A stretch of DNA of 64,000 bases, from contig CM064671.1 of NCBI GenBank assembly GCA_032717465.1, positions 56,674,394-56,738,393 on the forward strand, given 5' to 3'. A program made the translations under genes and the position numbers. The stretch comes from Coenobita brevimanus (lineage: Eukaryota > Arthropoda > Malacostraca > Decapoda > Coenobitidae). Below the pieces are notes generated by a model that made no database searches, was not told where the DNA came from, and saw only the letters and a program-made list of their open reading frames with translations. This document shows, piece after piece, positions 1 to 10,867 of the stretch. Every line of letters begins with the position of its first letter. Positions within the stretch are counted from its first letter, which is position 1.

Positions 1-135
1 TCTTTATGGTAACCTTCATGTATGAATTAGGTGGTATAACTAAATCATTAGCGAGATGGGCTGGAAAAATTGATAAATCAGTACTGTTATCTGGGTCACT
101 AATTCTGGAGGATGAGGTTGGTGGTGGGAGTGTAT

Positions 136-692
136 CTATAAGTCATCTGTTTGTGTATGTTTGTTTAAGCCTTTAATATTACCAATTCTTTTTGGCTCTC
201 TTCTACCAATCGGTGAGGGCTCTGAAGTTATTTCCTCTATGAATTCATTATCAAAGTCTATTCCATTCATTTGTGGGAGTATAGTTATGTTCTCAGCTCT
301 CATGGATCTTAAGCCCAGTAACATATGAGCTTTAATTGCTAAGTTTTCAACGATACAGAAAAATGCAGAGAATGGTCTTGTAGTTTCTGTGAAACTGAGA
401 TTTAATCTTATCATACCCTTCACTGTAATCTCTTGTCCATCTACTGTGTATACTGTAAATCTAAATCAGCTTCATCCAGAAAAGTTACTTTCTTTTTATT
501 TTTAAGAATTCTATTTAGTTCTTCATGTGTTATTAAGTTCACTGGAGAGCCTGTATCTAAAAATAAGGAAACGTTTTGATCCTCACATACAGCTGGTATC
601 AAGATACACTCATTTACGTTTGTTCGTTTTTTGTCATGACTTGGTCTTCCCCCGATTTGAACATAGACACAATTTTTTCTACTGTTTTGCAA
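136..692 (-). pseudogene. Retroviral-type aspartyl protease, frameshifted
   Basis: The first segment (692-441) carries FLDTGSPVNLI, the catalytic Asp-Thr-Gly of a retropepsin. A break near position 460 moves the reading to a second frame (423-136), which continues with the flap and closing strands and ends in a GLRSM stretch like the usual LLG motif. A TAG stops it at 138-136. Beyond that stop another frame still looks protein-like to position 1, so the polymerase probably continues outside the window. One frameshift plus a stop suggest a dead copy. Retropepsins process Gag-Pol of the element. This one follows gag directly, as expected. Confidence 0.6.
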
Positions 693-2128
693 TCACTGGT
701 CCAGTGCCCTTGGTATCTATGATGCCTACAGTAAGGACCAAATCCTTGTGTCTTTTGTTTGTCCTCTTTTGCCTTGATAAAGCATTCATACCTTGTGTGT
801 CCTGGTTTTGCACAATAATGACATAGAATGGACCTATCCCTTGACTGTGACCTACGAGGTGATTTCCCATAAGAAGTGTTGTTTATGGCGCGAGATCTGC
901 TCGGGCTGCGCGAAAACTTATGAAACTGCCTGTAGGAAGGCGTCTGGGAACGAGGCCTTGGCGCGTTTGTTTGTTTGGCCTGCCTGATTTCTGGTCGCGA
1001 TCGATTTTGTTCTCTGTTTGGGGTCGGTGTAGATGTTTTCACAGCTGATACTGTCTCAGGTACCCTGATTCTACCAGAATGTGCATGTGTATCGACCACA
1101 CCTGCTTTACTGCACTGCATCTCTACCTCGTTCATTAAGTCTAGCAAGCACATTCCTGGGGTGTACGCGATCGTCTTGGCGATCTTAAGGGTCCTATCAG
1201 GTAATTTACACAAGGCAGCTACATAACCAATGATGTCCACGACGAGGTCTGGGGACATCTTTCCATCATCTGTTATCCAATTAGAATTCTCCAATGTAGC
1301 TAATAAAGTTCTCTTGATTGTGGAGACATCAGCAGTTATTTCATTGAGCACATGGTTTGTAGTGTGCTCCCTTACAAGATCTACAATTTTATGTAATTCT
1401 GGAATTATACCTGGCAAGAAGTTCATACCTCCAGAAAATTTCTTCAGAAATTCAGTTTTAAATTCATCATATGTCCTAGCACGATAGAGCTTGTCGGAGT
1501 GAAGCAAGTTGCTCGCTGGACATCTTTCCTGGCTTATGCAAGATGAAAAAATAGCAATTTTCTCTTGTTCATCTCGTATGTGGCGCTTGATGAACATTTG
1601 TTCGCACTGACTGACTAATGAAATGACATCAATGCGATCTTTGTCTGTGCCAGAGAATTTTGGGGCAGTTTTATCCTCGTGATACACAAACACGTGAGGT
1701 GTGGTTGTTAGATCAGCGGTATTTGTTTCTTGATCCATTTTTACTGTTTGCCCTGTTAATTCAACTTGGACGTGTTTATCGTTGTGTGAGGGAATGGTTG
1801 AATATGTACGACCGGACCGGTGAACCCTGTTAAGTGTATTGGCATATGTGTGCAAGGCAGCGGCAAAGTCCGCACTTCCTACGTCAGAGGTGGTTTCCCA
1901 CTCATCATCTGAAACTGCCGTATTTGTTTCTCGATATTTAGTGTGTGGTGAGGTTTGTACAAGGGGTGGGCTGCCTTGAGGCTCTCTTAATTGTGAGTCT
2001 GATGTTGTGGCAATTTGTGTGTCATCTGGTGTGTTGCCTTGGGGCTCTCTTAATTGTGAGTCTGTTGTTGTGGCAAATTGTGTGTCATCTGGTATTAACG
2101 TGGGTGGTGGCGAAAATATTCCTGTCAT
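614..2128 (-). CDS. Gag-like polyprotein with CCHC zinc knuckle
   Basis: An open frame of 504 codons on the minus strand. The amino end has a roughly 20-residue tandem duplication (two copies ending SQLREPQG). The middle looks like a capsid region, followed by a basic Ser/Arg-rich stretch. Near residue 440 is a CCHC knuckle, CHYCAKPGHTRYEC, with exact C-X2-C-X4-H-X4-C spacing. A second, degenerate knuckle about 30 residues on has His in place of the second Cys. This is the architecture of retrotransposon Gag, which packages element RNA in cytoplasmic particles. The end overlaps the protease frame by about 79 bases in another frame, consistent with programmed frameshifting in LTR elements. The ATG at 2128 is the first in the frame. 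The frame itself is intact. Confidence 0.8.
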   Translation of the reverse strand: MTGIFSPPPTLIPDDTQFATTTDSQLREPQGNTPDDTQIATTSDSQLREPQGSPPLVQTSPHTKYRETNTAVSDDEWETTSDVGSADFAAALHTYANTLNRVHRSGRTYSTIPSHNDKHVQVELTGQTVKMDQETNTADLTTTPHVFVYHEDKTAPKFSGTDKDRIDVISLVSQCEQMFIKRHIRDEQEKIAIFSSCISQERCPASNLLHSDKLYRARTYDEFKTEFLKKFSGGMNFLPGIIPELHKIVDLVREHTTNHVLNEITADVSTIKRTLLATLENSNWITDDGKMSPDLVVDIIGYVAALCKLPDRTLKIAKTIAYTPGMCLLDLMNEVEMQCSKAGVVDTHAHSGRIRVPETVSAVKTSTPTPNREQNRSRPEIRQAKQTNAPRPRSQTPSYRQFHKFSRSPSRSRAINNTSYGKSPRRSQSRDRSILCHYCAKPGHTRYECFIKAKEDKQKTQGFGPYCRHHRYQGHWTSDCKTVEKIVSMFKSGEDQVMTKNEQT

Positions 2129-2969
2129 TAAGATATGGTGTTATGAAATACGCCTCTTGTTTATTTATGTCCTAGCAAAATAGATGAGTAAATAAGTTGA
2201 ATATAGCTAATTTTAGCACTGAGAAGAAATGAGTAAGTATAATTTTACCCACTTGATACAGATCGTAGAGGTGTGTCGATTCAAAAGTCGATCTCGGAAG
2301 AAAAATACAGGTTCAATTGAAGATCTCTTGATAATTCTAGTGGTGTGTTGATGGACGATATTACTCATGAAATTCCATGGCCTGGTGCTTGTGGTGGTTA
2401 ACAGCTGTCCCAGGCAAACCTCAGCATAGAACGTCGAATTTCCAACTTAACTGTGAAAATAAATGAGTATGAGTAGGAGCTATGTGAATAATGAGTAATG
2501 AGTAGTGGGTGAGAAGTGCCTGGTGTCAGTCACACGTTGCTTGGCATGGCAGACTCGCGTTGTGATGTCATCTCAGCACATGGTGACGTCGGCTTCCCAC
2601 ACTGGTAGCTGTGGTGAGTGAATGAGTGGCGATGAGTAACTTGAGTGAAGACGGGTGAGTAAGATGAGTTGTGAATATGGACTTGGTATTTGCTTCGTCG
2701 TCTTGACCTCTGCGTCAGCGTAGGCGGGAGAGAGTGGTGGGGGTTTGTGTGCTTGTTCCTTTGGTCTTTCCTCTTCTTTACTTGCTTTGTTTTATATTCT
2801 TCTTGTTGCTGCTTGAAGTTACGTGAAGATTATAGAGTTGTTTTGTAGACTTGTAGGCTATTTGCATTGTAGGCTGTATTTTGTAGGAATTCACTGTAGA
2901 ACTGAAGCTAATCTTGTAGAGTCTCGCCTGCTTTTGTAGAAATTTGCTTTTAATTCGGAGACGATGTCC
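2129..2969 (-). other. Leader of the LTR element between primer site and gag
   Basis: No ORF is recognised. The stretch is rich in short GAGTAA/GAGTGA-like direct repeats (plus-strand view), typical of low-complexity leader DNA. Its position between the putative primer binding site and gag suggests the transcribed untranslated leader. No other gene is seen. Confidence 0.4.
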
Positions 2970-2987
2970 GTAGATTCGCTGCTACCA
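2970..2987 (-). promoter_or_regulatory. Putative tRNA primer binding site
   Basis: On the minus strand the sequence TGGTAGCAGCG begins two bases (TT) after a terminal CA that would end the LTR. Primer binding sites start with TGG, complementary to the tRNA CCA end, and lie 0-5 bases from the LTR. The priming tRNA is not identified. Confidence 0.45.
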
Positions 2988-2989
2988 AA

Positions 2990-3594
2990 TGTCGTAAAAG
3001 ACTTTGTGGTTCCTTTACTTGTAGTTGAGTTATATATATATTAGACTTGTGGACGAGCGGTTATTATACTGGAGTAGCTTGTAGTAGATAATCTTCTTTC
3101 CCATTTGTCATGTAGTGACAGGAGAGGTAAAGAATAGTATGGGACTATTTTTATTTGTCTTGGAAATATTAACAAGTCTCTCACACAGAGCGAAGTATGG
3201 AGTCCAGTCCCGCTAGCTATCTCTCTGTCTCGCTCTCTCTGTCTCTCTCTCAAGTTGCCAAGCCCTTCTCCCTGCGACCTGTCTCTTGTATGGCTTGTCT
3301 CCTTCTGAGCTCTCTTTCCTAAATTCTGGTGAAACAGGAGACGTATCACGTGTGTTCCTTGTGGATGGAAAGTTTAAGAAGCCTGTGTGTGAGTATGTGT
3401 GTATGTGTGTGTATGGTCACTAGGGCTTTGTTCACGGGTGGATTGCTGACAACTAACTGCATCATCTCCTTACTGGCCACTGTCGTCAGCTTTCCTCAGT
3501 GTAATTTGCAAGCTCATTTCCTATTCCCAGGCTCGCATAGAGCTGTCTATCTATCTATTTATCTATCTATCTATTATGATTTGTAATTATAACA
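2990..3594 (-). repeat. Putative 5' LTR
   Basis: On the minus strand the stretch would begin TGTTATAATTAC and end TTTTACGACA, giving the usual TG...CA ends, with the primer site right after it. The outer edge is a guess because the partner LTR lies outside the window. A TATATATATA run near 3031-3041 could serve as a TATA element. The interior contains CTAT and CT simple repeats. Confidence 0.35.
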
Positions 3595-3604
3595 TGGAGT
3601 TCTG

Positions 3605-3654
<50 letters not shown>

Positions 3655-3716
3655 ATTTAAAACAATACGAGCTTACCTATCGCAGCTGGTAAACATATCG
3701 GGTGGTCCATTTATAA

Positions 3717-3751
<35 letters not shown>
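3605..3751. repeat. Two opposed dinucleotide microsatellites (AC)n and (TG)n
   Basis: About 24 AC units (3605-3652) are followed after roughly 68 bases by about 16 TG units (3720-3751). The two tracts are complementary and could pair as the arms of a hairpin. The intervening bases show no gene. Confidence 0.9.
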
Positions 3752-3755
<4 letters not shown>

Positions 3756-3924
3756 TGCTTTTTTCAGGCAATCTTGTATATAGATCATTGCCCTGAAAGG
3801 GTTGGTAAGGCGTCCCCTTAGCGGAATTAAATAATCTGTAGACAGAAACAGTCAAGTGAGTTTGACGACTTCATGCGTTATGGGGTAACCTTTCTCTTTT
3901 ACAGAACCCTTATAGTTTTAATAG

Positions 3925-5990
3925 AAGTCAACAGTTCACTAAAAGATCGAGCTCTCCAAAATGGTTAGATGGCAACTGTGCCAGAGCAACAGCCCAAAAG
4001 TCATTAGCATATAACTCTTACTTAAAATCAAAAACATCTGAATCACTCTCCCAATTTAAAATTGCAAGAAATCATGCAAAAGCTGTATTAAATCTATCTG
4101 AATCAAACATTCTTCAAAAGCAAGCGTCAAAACTACTTAACAACCCTAGTGACAATAGAATATTCTGGTCAACTCTTAATTCTTTCAATAATAACTTTAA
4201 CAAGTCATCTTCCATTCCCCCACTAAAATCTTCAAATGGCGACACTACAAATGACCCACATGGGAAAGCAGATATCTTTGCCAGTACCTTTGCCAGAAAC
4301 TCTACCATAGACGATACCAGCCAGAATATCCCAGTATTGGAACTTGATTCTCCCGAAATTGCCCCACTTAAAATACAGTACAGACAAGATACGTAAAATC
4401 CATCCCAGACAATTTACCTACCAATAAAGATCCAGGCTCAGATGGAATTCTGCCAATTGTTTTGAAAAAGTGTTCCCCTGAACATGCTTCTATCCTAGCT
4501 AAATTATTCAGACTATGCATACGTACTTCTTTATTCCCAAATTCATGGACATAAGCCAATATCCACCTAGTTCCGAAGAAAGGAAATTTGTCTGACCCTG
4601 CCAATTACGGACCAATAGCTGTCACATCTTCTCTTGGTAAGGTATTTGAAACTTTAATTAATAAGCACATTGTTAAACATCTTGAATCCAACAACTTAAT
4701 TTAGTGATAGACAATATGGTTTTCGCCACGAAAGATCCACCATTGACATACTCAATCTCTTAACTCATATCATTCATCAATCAATTGATCTTTTTGGAAA
4801 AACTCATGCTGTAGCTCTTGATATTTCTAAAGCTTTCGACAGAGTATGGCAACGTTCCCTGCTGTCCAAACTCCCTTGCTATGGACTAACGTCTTTTGTT
4901 CTTTTGATTTCTTCATATCTTAGTGACAGGAAAATAAGAGTAAAAGTAGATGATGTATATTCCAATTTCCACTCAATAAACGCCGGCGTACCGCAGGGAT
5001 CAGTTCTGGCGCAAACCCTATTTCTGGTTCATATTAATGGTCTCTTATCTGTCACCCACAATCCCATTCACTCATATGCAGATGACTCAACACTACATAG
5101 TTCATTCACACTCAGACATCCATTTACAAAGTCTAATATCTCCACCTCTCAACTCAGTATAGCCATCTCCATAAATCAAGATCTATCTACAATCAGTGAA
5201 TGAGAACAAAACAACCTTGTCTCTTTTAATGCTAGTAAAACTAAATATATACAGTTACTAACAGACAGATATTGCCAGATTCGTACATTACCTTCAGTGC
5301 TACTAATATTCCCATCTCCCAAAAGTATTGAAATTCTTGGCGTCTCACTTAATAGTGCCCTCAGCTAGACCTCTCATGTCAGATCACTTGCTAAAACCGC
5401 CTCAAAGAAACTTGGATTATTGTACAGAGTCCGTAACTTCTTCGCCGGTGAGCAGTTAGCTATAATTTAAAAGATTCATGTGCGCTCTCAGCTTGAATAT
5501 TGCTCACCCTTGTGGAATGGTTGTGGAGGGGTTGCATTAAGACAACTAGACAAAATTCAGAACAACGCTGTTAGAATAACTAACAACCCTGCCATTACAT
5601 ATAAACTACCTCCCCTAGAAGTAAGAAGGAATGTTGCCTCCCTTACATTATTGTGCAGATATTTTTTTGGCAAATGCTCAGACGAAGTTGCGTCCATGGT
5701 GCCACCTCTCCATGCCTTCCCTCGTGCTACACGGACATCTAGTAGCGCTCATGACTGGAATGTCACTCAGCCATGTTGCAGAACTTCTACTTATCAGAAT
5801 TCTTTCATTCCCCGAACTGTATCTCTCTGGAACTTGCTTCCCCAGAGTTGTTTCCCTCCAAATTTCAACCCACAGCTGTTCAAGTCTAACTGTTACAGAT
5901 ATTTTATGAACAGAGGACACCAGTAATCTGGTGTATGGATTATTATTTTTTTTTTACTCATTTGTTTTTCCTTCCTCCATTCTGTTATTT
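3925..5990 (+). mobile_element. Jockey/CR1-type LINE, 5'-truncated and decayed (copy 1)
   Basis: Plus-strand fragments in shifting frames spell a non-LTR reverse transcriptase. Visible motifs are LDISKAFDRVW near 4817, AGVPQGSVL near 4984 and SYADDSTLH near 5075, which includes the YADD catalytic box. The C-terminal region at 5480-5926 follows. Several stops and frameshifts break the frame. The same sequence recurs at 56205-59012, which retains more of the 5' side. The copy ends in an AT-rich tail after the stop at 5926. It would encode endonuclease and reverse transcriptase for target-primed transposition but is clearly dead. Confidence 0.8.
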
Positions 5991-6089
5991 ATATATATAT
6001 TTATAAAAAAGAAATGGCAAGAATATTTTGAAATTGACGTCATCTTGCTGGACTGGGCTTCACTGCTACAGGGCTCTTTTTAGCTTGAT

Positions 6090-6545
6090 GATTAGTAGAG
6101 AAATGATATGGATATATGAAGATAGACGTCAGCCTGTTGAAATCGGTAACTCTTTGCAGCTACATGACTCCCGTAAGCTACCGTAAATATAATTCGTTCG
6201 TTCGTTTTTGAAGGCTCCAACCTGCTTGCCTGCGTCTGCCTTGGGTACCAAATGGCGGCTCCCCACGCCGCTCGATCTCTAGCAGCCTCTCTGTTCTGTC
6301 CCATAATCTGAGGTCACACTGAGCGACATCATCCCAAGTCTTTTCGGTCTTCCTCTTGCAACCTCAGCTCTTACGTTCATATCTCTCATCCTCAGCACCC
6401 ACTTGTCATCGTCAGTCATCTCCAGATGCCCAAACCAATCTACCCTTTCACATTACAACATTCATACATTCATTTCCCATCCTTCCTCTCAACTCTTCAT
6501 TTGCAATCCTAATCCCCCATGCTTGTCACTCAAGGACGCACTACC
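6090..6545 (-). mobile_element. LINE ORF2 C-terminal fragment
   Basis: Minus-strand reading gives patches such as DWFGHLEM, RGRPK and NREAARDRAAW, the tail found at the end of many arthropod non-LTR reverse-transcriptase ORFs. The patches lie in at least two frames. No catalytic domain is present. The fragment is a decayed remnant. Confidence 0.55.
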
Positions 6546-6609
6546 CACCTATAAACGTCGAAACCAGCAAGAATAGGCTGAAAAATAAAGTCTATATATC
6601 TGTCTATTG

Positions 6610-6710
6610 CCAGAAGCCTTAATCCCGTAAGGGGTGGCCACAAACAAATCGTCTCCATGTCACCCTGTCCCACACCATTCCACTGCCCTGCATTGTGTCA
6701 AAAGGAGCTT
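6610..6710 (-). repeat. 3'-end fragment of a dispersed LINE family (copy a, minus)
   Basis: The reverse complement reads GACAGGGTGACATGGAG and then a stretch ending TGGCCACCCCTTACGGGAT. The same 3' end appears at about 10670-10735, 14190-14245 and 28930-28990. On its 3' side lies a short TATATA/GACAGA run. Confidence 0.6.
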
Positions 6711-6714
6711 ATTA

Positions 6715-7165
6715 CTTTATGAACTTCTCCGGGAACAGCGGGATGTGTGAGGTGAGTGAAAGACCTGATGCCTCCGTCCATGTGGCCACTCTTAGAGGCT
6801 CAGTTGTTGGAGGGAAGTACGGTAGGTGCACATACACGCCCACTCTGGAACTATGATCATGTGGTGAGTGAGGACGTGCTGAAAATGTATCGGATGAAAT
6901 TTACCTCTAGTCATGTATGGCATGTATAATACAATACCTACCTCAATCTATCTACCGTATATCTTTATATACTAGTATATTCTAATAGAAAAGACAGATA
7001 GACAGAGTAAAAGACAAACAGACATTTAGATAGACTGACATGTAGGTAGGTAGTTAATTGCGGCAGTTTGTTCTTTTTTCAGCCTTTTTAATGTTCCATA
7101 TAGTTGTTCCAGTTTATCAGATTATGTTTGAATACATTTGTCTAGTTATTTATGAATTTATTATC
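6715..7165. other. No gene recognised
   Basis: AT-rich unique-looking sequence with short TAGA/CAGA runs near 6980-7040. No coding or RNA gene is supported. Confidence 0.5.
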
Positions 7166-7166
7166 T

Positions 7167-7169
<3 letters not shown>

Positions 7170-7197
<28 letters not shown>
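7170..7197. repeat. (AG)n microsatellite
   Basis: About 14 uninterrupted AG units. Confidence 0.9.
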
Positions 7198-7198
<1 letters not shown>

Positions 7199-7269
7199 AC
7201 TGTACACACAAGAAAACGGAGGATCAAGAAACAGACCTTTTCCCTGATGTCGTTTGGTGTGGGATAAGT

Positions 7270-8830
7270 AGCATTGCGTTATTACTGGCTAGCAGCTTAT
7301 GTATTGCCTTTAAGTCTTTACGAGGTAGGTGTGTGTAGACGATAAGCCTAGTCCACCAGATCAGGAAGTAGCTTTCCAAGGTCACTCTGGCGAAGGCAGC
7401 AAGGAAGGTAAGTTCGTGACTCACCACCACCACCGTCATGCACCAAGTTACCTGCCGCAACTGGAGACCAAGGCATAAGACGAAGTAAGCATAATTAATA
7501 CATGTCAAATGCCCAACTTTTTAAGGGAGACAGTTAAGTCGTATTTTCTATGCTCTTTTTATTCTTCCTACCAGTAGTTGATGTTATTCAGGTTTTGAAA
7601 GACCTCAAGAAATGGAGAGATTATTGAAGACTGCATTTATCCTCACCAGTTTGAAAAGTCTTCATGAGATACGTAAAACTATCAAACGATAACAAAATAA
7701 TATAAACTTAGTCATCAGAGTGAAGGGTTAACATTTTGCAAACTACTAGTCATAACCAACAATACGGTACGCAACAATCGAAGTTACATCAAAGCCTTTA
7801 TTGACTGCTGGTTGCACAGTTAAAGAGTGGGCAAATCATTATACCGTAGCCTAATTGGCCCGAGGTTCGATCTCGGGTTAGTCCAAGGTGGTTATAGATC
7901 GTCCACCTTTATGGGCCTTGGTCCACCTTTGCCTGACAGGGAGGTTCGTCTTTTGCAGTCTGTTTCCCATAGTTCATTGGTGGCAAAAAGACATTACTAC
8001 GGCCTATCATCCTTTCCAATGCAATTCTTCGTGACTGACTCCATAGTTTAAGGTTAGATATGGAGATATGAACACTGCTAAGCTAAAATGGGCTGTTTAT
8101 AGCTGAGTAACCTAACCACCGGAACAGTAATGTGAGAGTGACCTACCCGGCTAGCCTGGCGAACCAACCCAGATAGCTGTGTCTGTGTCACATTAGCATC
8201 ATGGCCGCCCACACCCACCTCGAACACACCCACACCCCACGCTCGATACTTATTTTTCTGAAATACAAAAAAAGAAGTGTACTATAGGAGTAAAGTGTGA
8301 AGATTACGCATTATAAAACAGTATGTGAACTGATGTTCATCATCATTTGCCCAAGAGCTGTGTGTAAGACGTAATACCATCTTTGAGCAATTATTGGGTA
8401 ACAGTTTCCTTTTACAGTGCATTATGATAACAACCATATTCCACCTCACCCAGTCCTTTGTACATTATGTTGGCTGTCCAATTTGTCGTATCTTATATAT
8501 ATTGCATATGATGATATATGTCATAAAAATTTTCATATACACTATATTTCTACAAACACCCCCTTACCATGAAATCATCGGCAATACCCTCTGCTTGATT
8601 TCCAAAAAGTATCACGGAGCAGTTGTTTGGCAGCAGAGATGAAATAGCACGATCGTTTGCAGATGTATATTTATAATCTGAAAATAAATAAATAAATAAA
8701 TAAATACAGTATATAACTAGAAGCTATCTCATGATGGGATCTCACTACCCACATAGCCTGAAAGTTTTTCCTCGGCACATAACTTTGCACCTCCATTTCT
8801 AATTTGACGCAAATTCAGGATGGAAAACAC
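7270..8830. other. Non-coding stretch with one degenerate tRNA-like patch
   Basis: Nothing protein-like was recognised. Near 7851-7885 a TAGCCTAATTGG box is followed after only a few bases by GGTTCGATCTC. These resemble RNA polymerase III A and B boxes, but the anticodon region is missing, so this is at best a deleted tRNA-derived SINE. An (AATA)n run lies at 8680-8705. Confidence 0.35.
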
Positions 8831-9310
8831 ACAAACAAAGCCAGCCAGCCAACCTCACAACTGAAAACATTACCACTCTGCTCGCTTCGCGGGTGATAAG
8901 CGAGAGGAGTGGTAATGTTTTCAGCTGTGAGGTTGCCTGGCTGGCTTTGTTTATGTGTTGGGTAAACACTTTATCTCATGAACGGCTTGCGCTATCAACA
9001 GGACACTTTCAGAATATCAAGATATGGCTGAAATCTTCGACGAGTTAGAAAATGGGCACTCCGGGTCAAGGTCAAGGTCACCAAAGGTCAATTGGTTGAC
9101 CTTTGGCAGTCATTTTGGTTACCTTGACCTTGACCTCGATTGCCCATTTTCGAACTCGTCCAACATTTTGGCCATATCTTGATACCTGAAAGTTTCATGT
9201 TGATAGCTCAAGCTGTTCATGAGATAACTCGTTTACCCACACACAAAGCCAGCCAGCCAGCCTCACAACTGAACACATTACCATTCCACTCGCTTCGCAG
9301 TGTGGGTGGT
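8831..9310. mobile_element. Foldback (palindromic) transposable element with nuclear-receptor-like half-sites
   Basis: Two nested palindromes are visible. A segment with AAAGCCAGCCAGCCAACCTC (8838-8895) is followed by its reverse complement (8895-8960). A second pair of arms of about 135 bases (8955-9090 and 9105-9235) flanks a short loop, and a third copy of the first arm closes the element (9238-9310). The centre carries AAGGTCA and TGACCTT repeatedly. No coding capacity is seen, so this is a MITE or foldback element. Boundaries are approximate. Confidence 0.65.
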
Positions 9311-10320
9311 AAAAAGAAGGAACTACCCAAGAGTACAACACCTGCACACAACAGTTGGTCTATGGGCCATAAATAATGGAATTACTTCATGCTTGCCTGA
9401 CCCTTATTCTGTACACCAAGAAGAGTGACATTTAATTAAACTTCTTTTTTTTTTTTTTACCTGATCTTTCCTGTTGAGGCTGATCCTCAACCGCACCACC
9501 GACTTTGATGGAAAGACTATCAGAACTGTTTTACTTTGTTCCATCAAAGACACATGGGTCGAAATTAGACATTATTTTATGACCTTGGCATTTGATCGAT
9601 TGTTTTAAAATTGAACCCTAGTTGTTCTCTCCTTACCACTGTTGCTCACTCTGGGGGCCATGGAAAATATTATTATTATTATTATTATTTTTTTTTTTTT
9701 TTTGTCTTGTCAGGGGAAAAATGCTTTTCTATTTACAGTATCCGTGTTTTGTCTTCGTATGAAATAATACTGGTACGGTACTGTTTAAACTGTTACATAG
9801 AATAAATTGTGCTAGTTTGTCATTACCAACGGATTTGCTCAGATTTCATGAGTCTGGTGCCTGTCAGGGACAGCTAACGAGTGCTGGAGTGAGTCACGGA
9901 TCACAGACGTTCGGTGTACGTTCCTGTTTAAGTTAACTAATCCTTTCACTCTGTCCCAAGATTTTAGTAGGAAAATAAATAGGGTGACTGTATGCGCATA
10001 TGTTAGGTATAACTGCAGAGTTATTTTTACTTGTTTATGTATTATGTATGTACTTTGTATATTTATATGCTCTTGTCTTTCTTATTTTTGCTATTCATAC
10101 TTCACTGAATGGCAATACTTTGTGGAAGTGAATCACTTTTGTCAGTAGGTATATTATAAGCGGATAAACATCAGAAAACAAAGCTATTATCGTACAGAAT
10201 ATAAATTTTAGTATACAGAGAAAAACTATATTTTTTCCCCTTAAATAATAAATTGCTAACGAACTTCTTGCCTGAATCATTGATTTAAATAATATTATTG
10301 ATGATACCGATTAGCGAAAT
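9311..10320. other. No gene recognised; poly-T and ATT repeats
   Basis: Contains a T run near 9445-9459 and an ATT/T tract at about 9670-9703. The short open frames here read through low-complexity sequence and have no recognisable domain. Confidence 0.5.
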
Positions 10321-10324
10321 TTCC

Positions 10325-10740
10325 TAAGTGGATCAGTAACGTACGGAAGTGAAGCTTGGACCTTGTTGGAAGGACACAAGTCAAGAGTGAGAGCATGTGG
10401 ACCTGCGTGGAGAGACAGACTGTCAAATGAGACAGTGAAGAAGCATTGTGATGTGGATGTGGATGTGATAGAAAGCATTAGGAGAAATGCACTGAAGTGG
10501 TTTGGCCACGTGGAAAGGATGGAGAGCGAAAGGCTAACGAGGACAGTGTATGTGAGTGAGTAGAAGGGAGGTGGGAGAGGGAGGGGGAGGCCGAGGATGA
10601 GATGAAGGGATGGAGAAAAGAGGTATATGAGAGAGGGGTGTGTGAGCTGGGAGCAGGGCAGTGAAATGGCGTTGGACAGGGCGATATGGAGGCGATTTGC
10701 CTGTGGCCACCCCTTACTGGACTGAGGCATCTGTCAATAG
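10325..10740 (+). mobile_element. LINE ORF2 C-terminal fragment with 3' end (copy b)
   Basis: Plus-strand reading contains NALKWFGHVERM, the hallmark near the C-terminus of many non-LTR reverse-transcriptase ORFs, then a Gly/Arg-rich GRGRP patch. The 3' end GTGGCCACCCCTTACTGGA is shared with three other places in the window. A (GATAGACA) tail follows at 10736. In-frame stops show it is dead. Confidence 0.65.
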
Positions 10741-10867
10741 ATAGACAGATCAGTAAAACTGGCATGGCAGATTTCAGGTTATCTGCAACAGTTATACTTA
10801 TAATTATTTGTCTTATTCACTCATCAATTTCTGTTTGCTTGACATTTATATTTCTCAAGAACTCGGA

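Larger units (their letters stand above)
1..3594 (-). mobile_element. LTR retrotransposon, 5' part (LTR, PBS, gag, protease), running off the window
   Basis: Read on the minus strand, the order is a probable LTR, a primer-binding-site-like sequence, about 850 bp of leader, a gag ORF with a zinc knuckle, then an aspartyl protease with the DTGS motif. This is the order of an autonomous LTR retrotransposon. Reverse transcriptase, integrase and the other LTR would lie left of position 1 and are not in the window. A Gypsy-like assignment is the most likely but is not proven without the polymerase. The protease has a frameshift and a stop, so this copy is probably inactive. Confidence 0.75.

Noticed and set aside
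7845..7890. tRNA-like A and B boxes
   Set aside because: The boxes are only a few bases apart with no anticodon arm. At most a deleted SINE.
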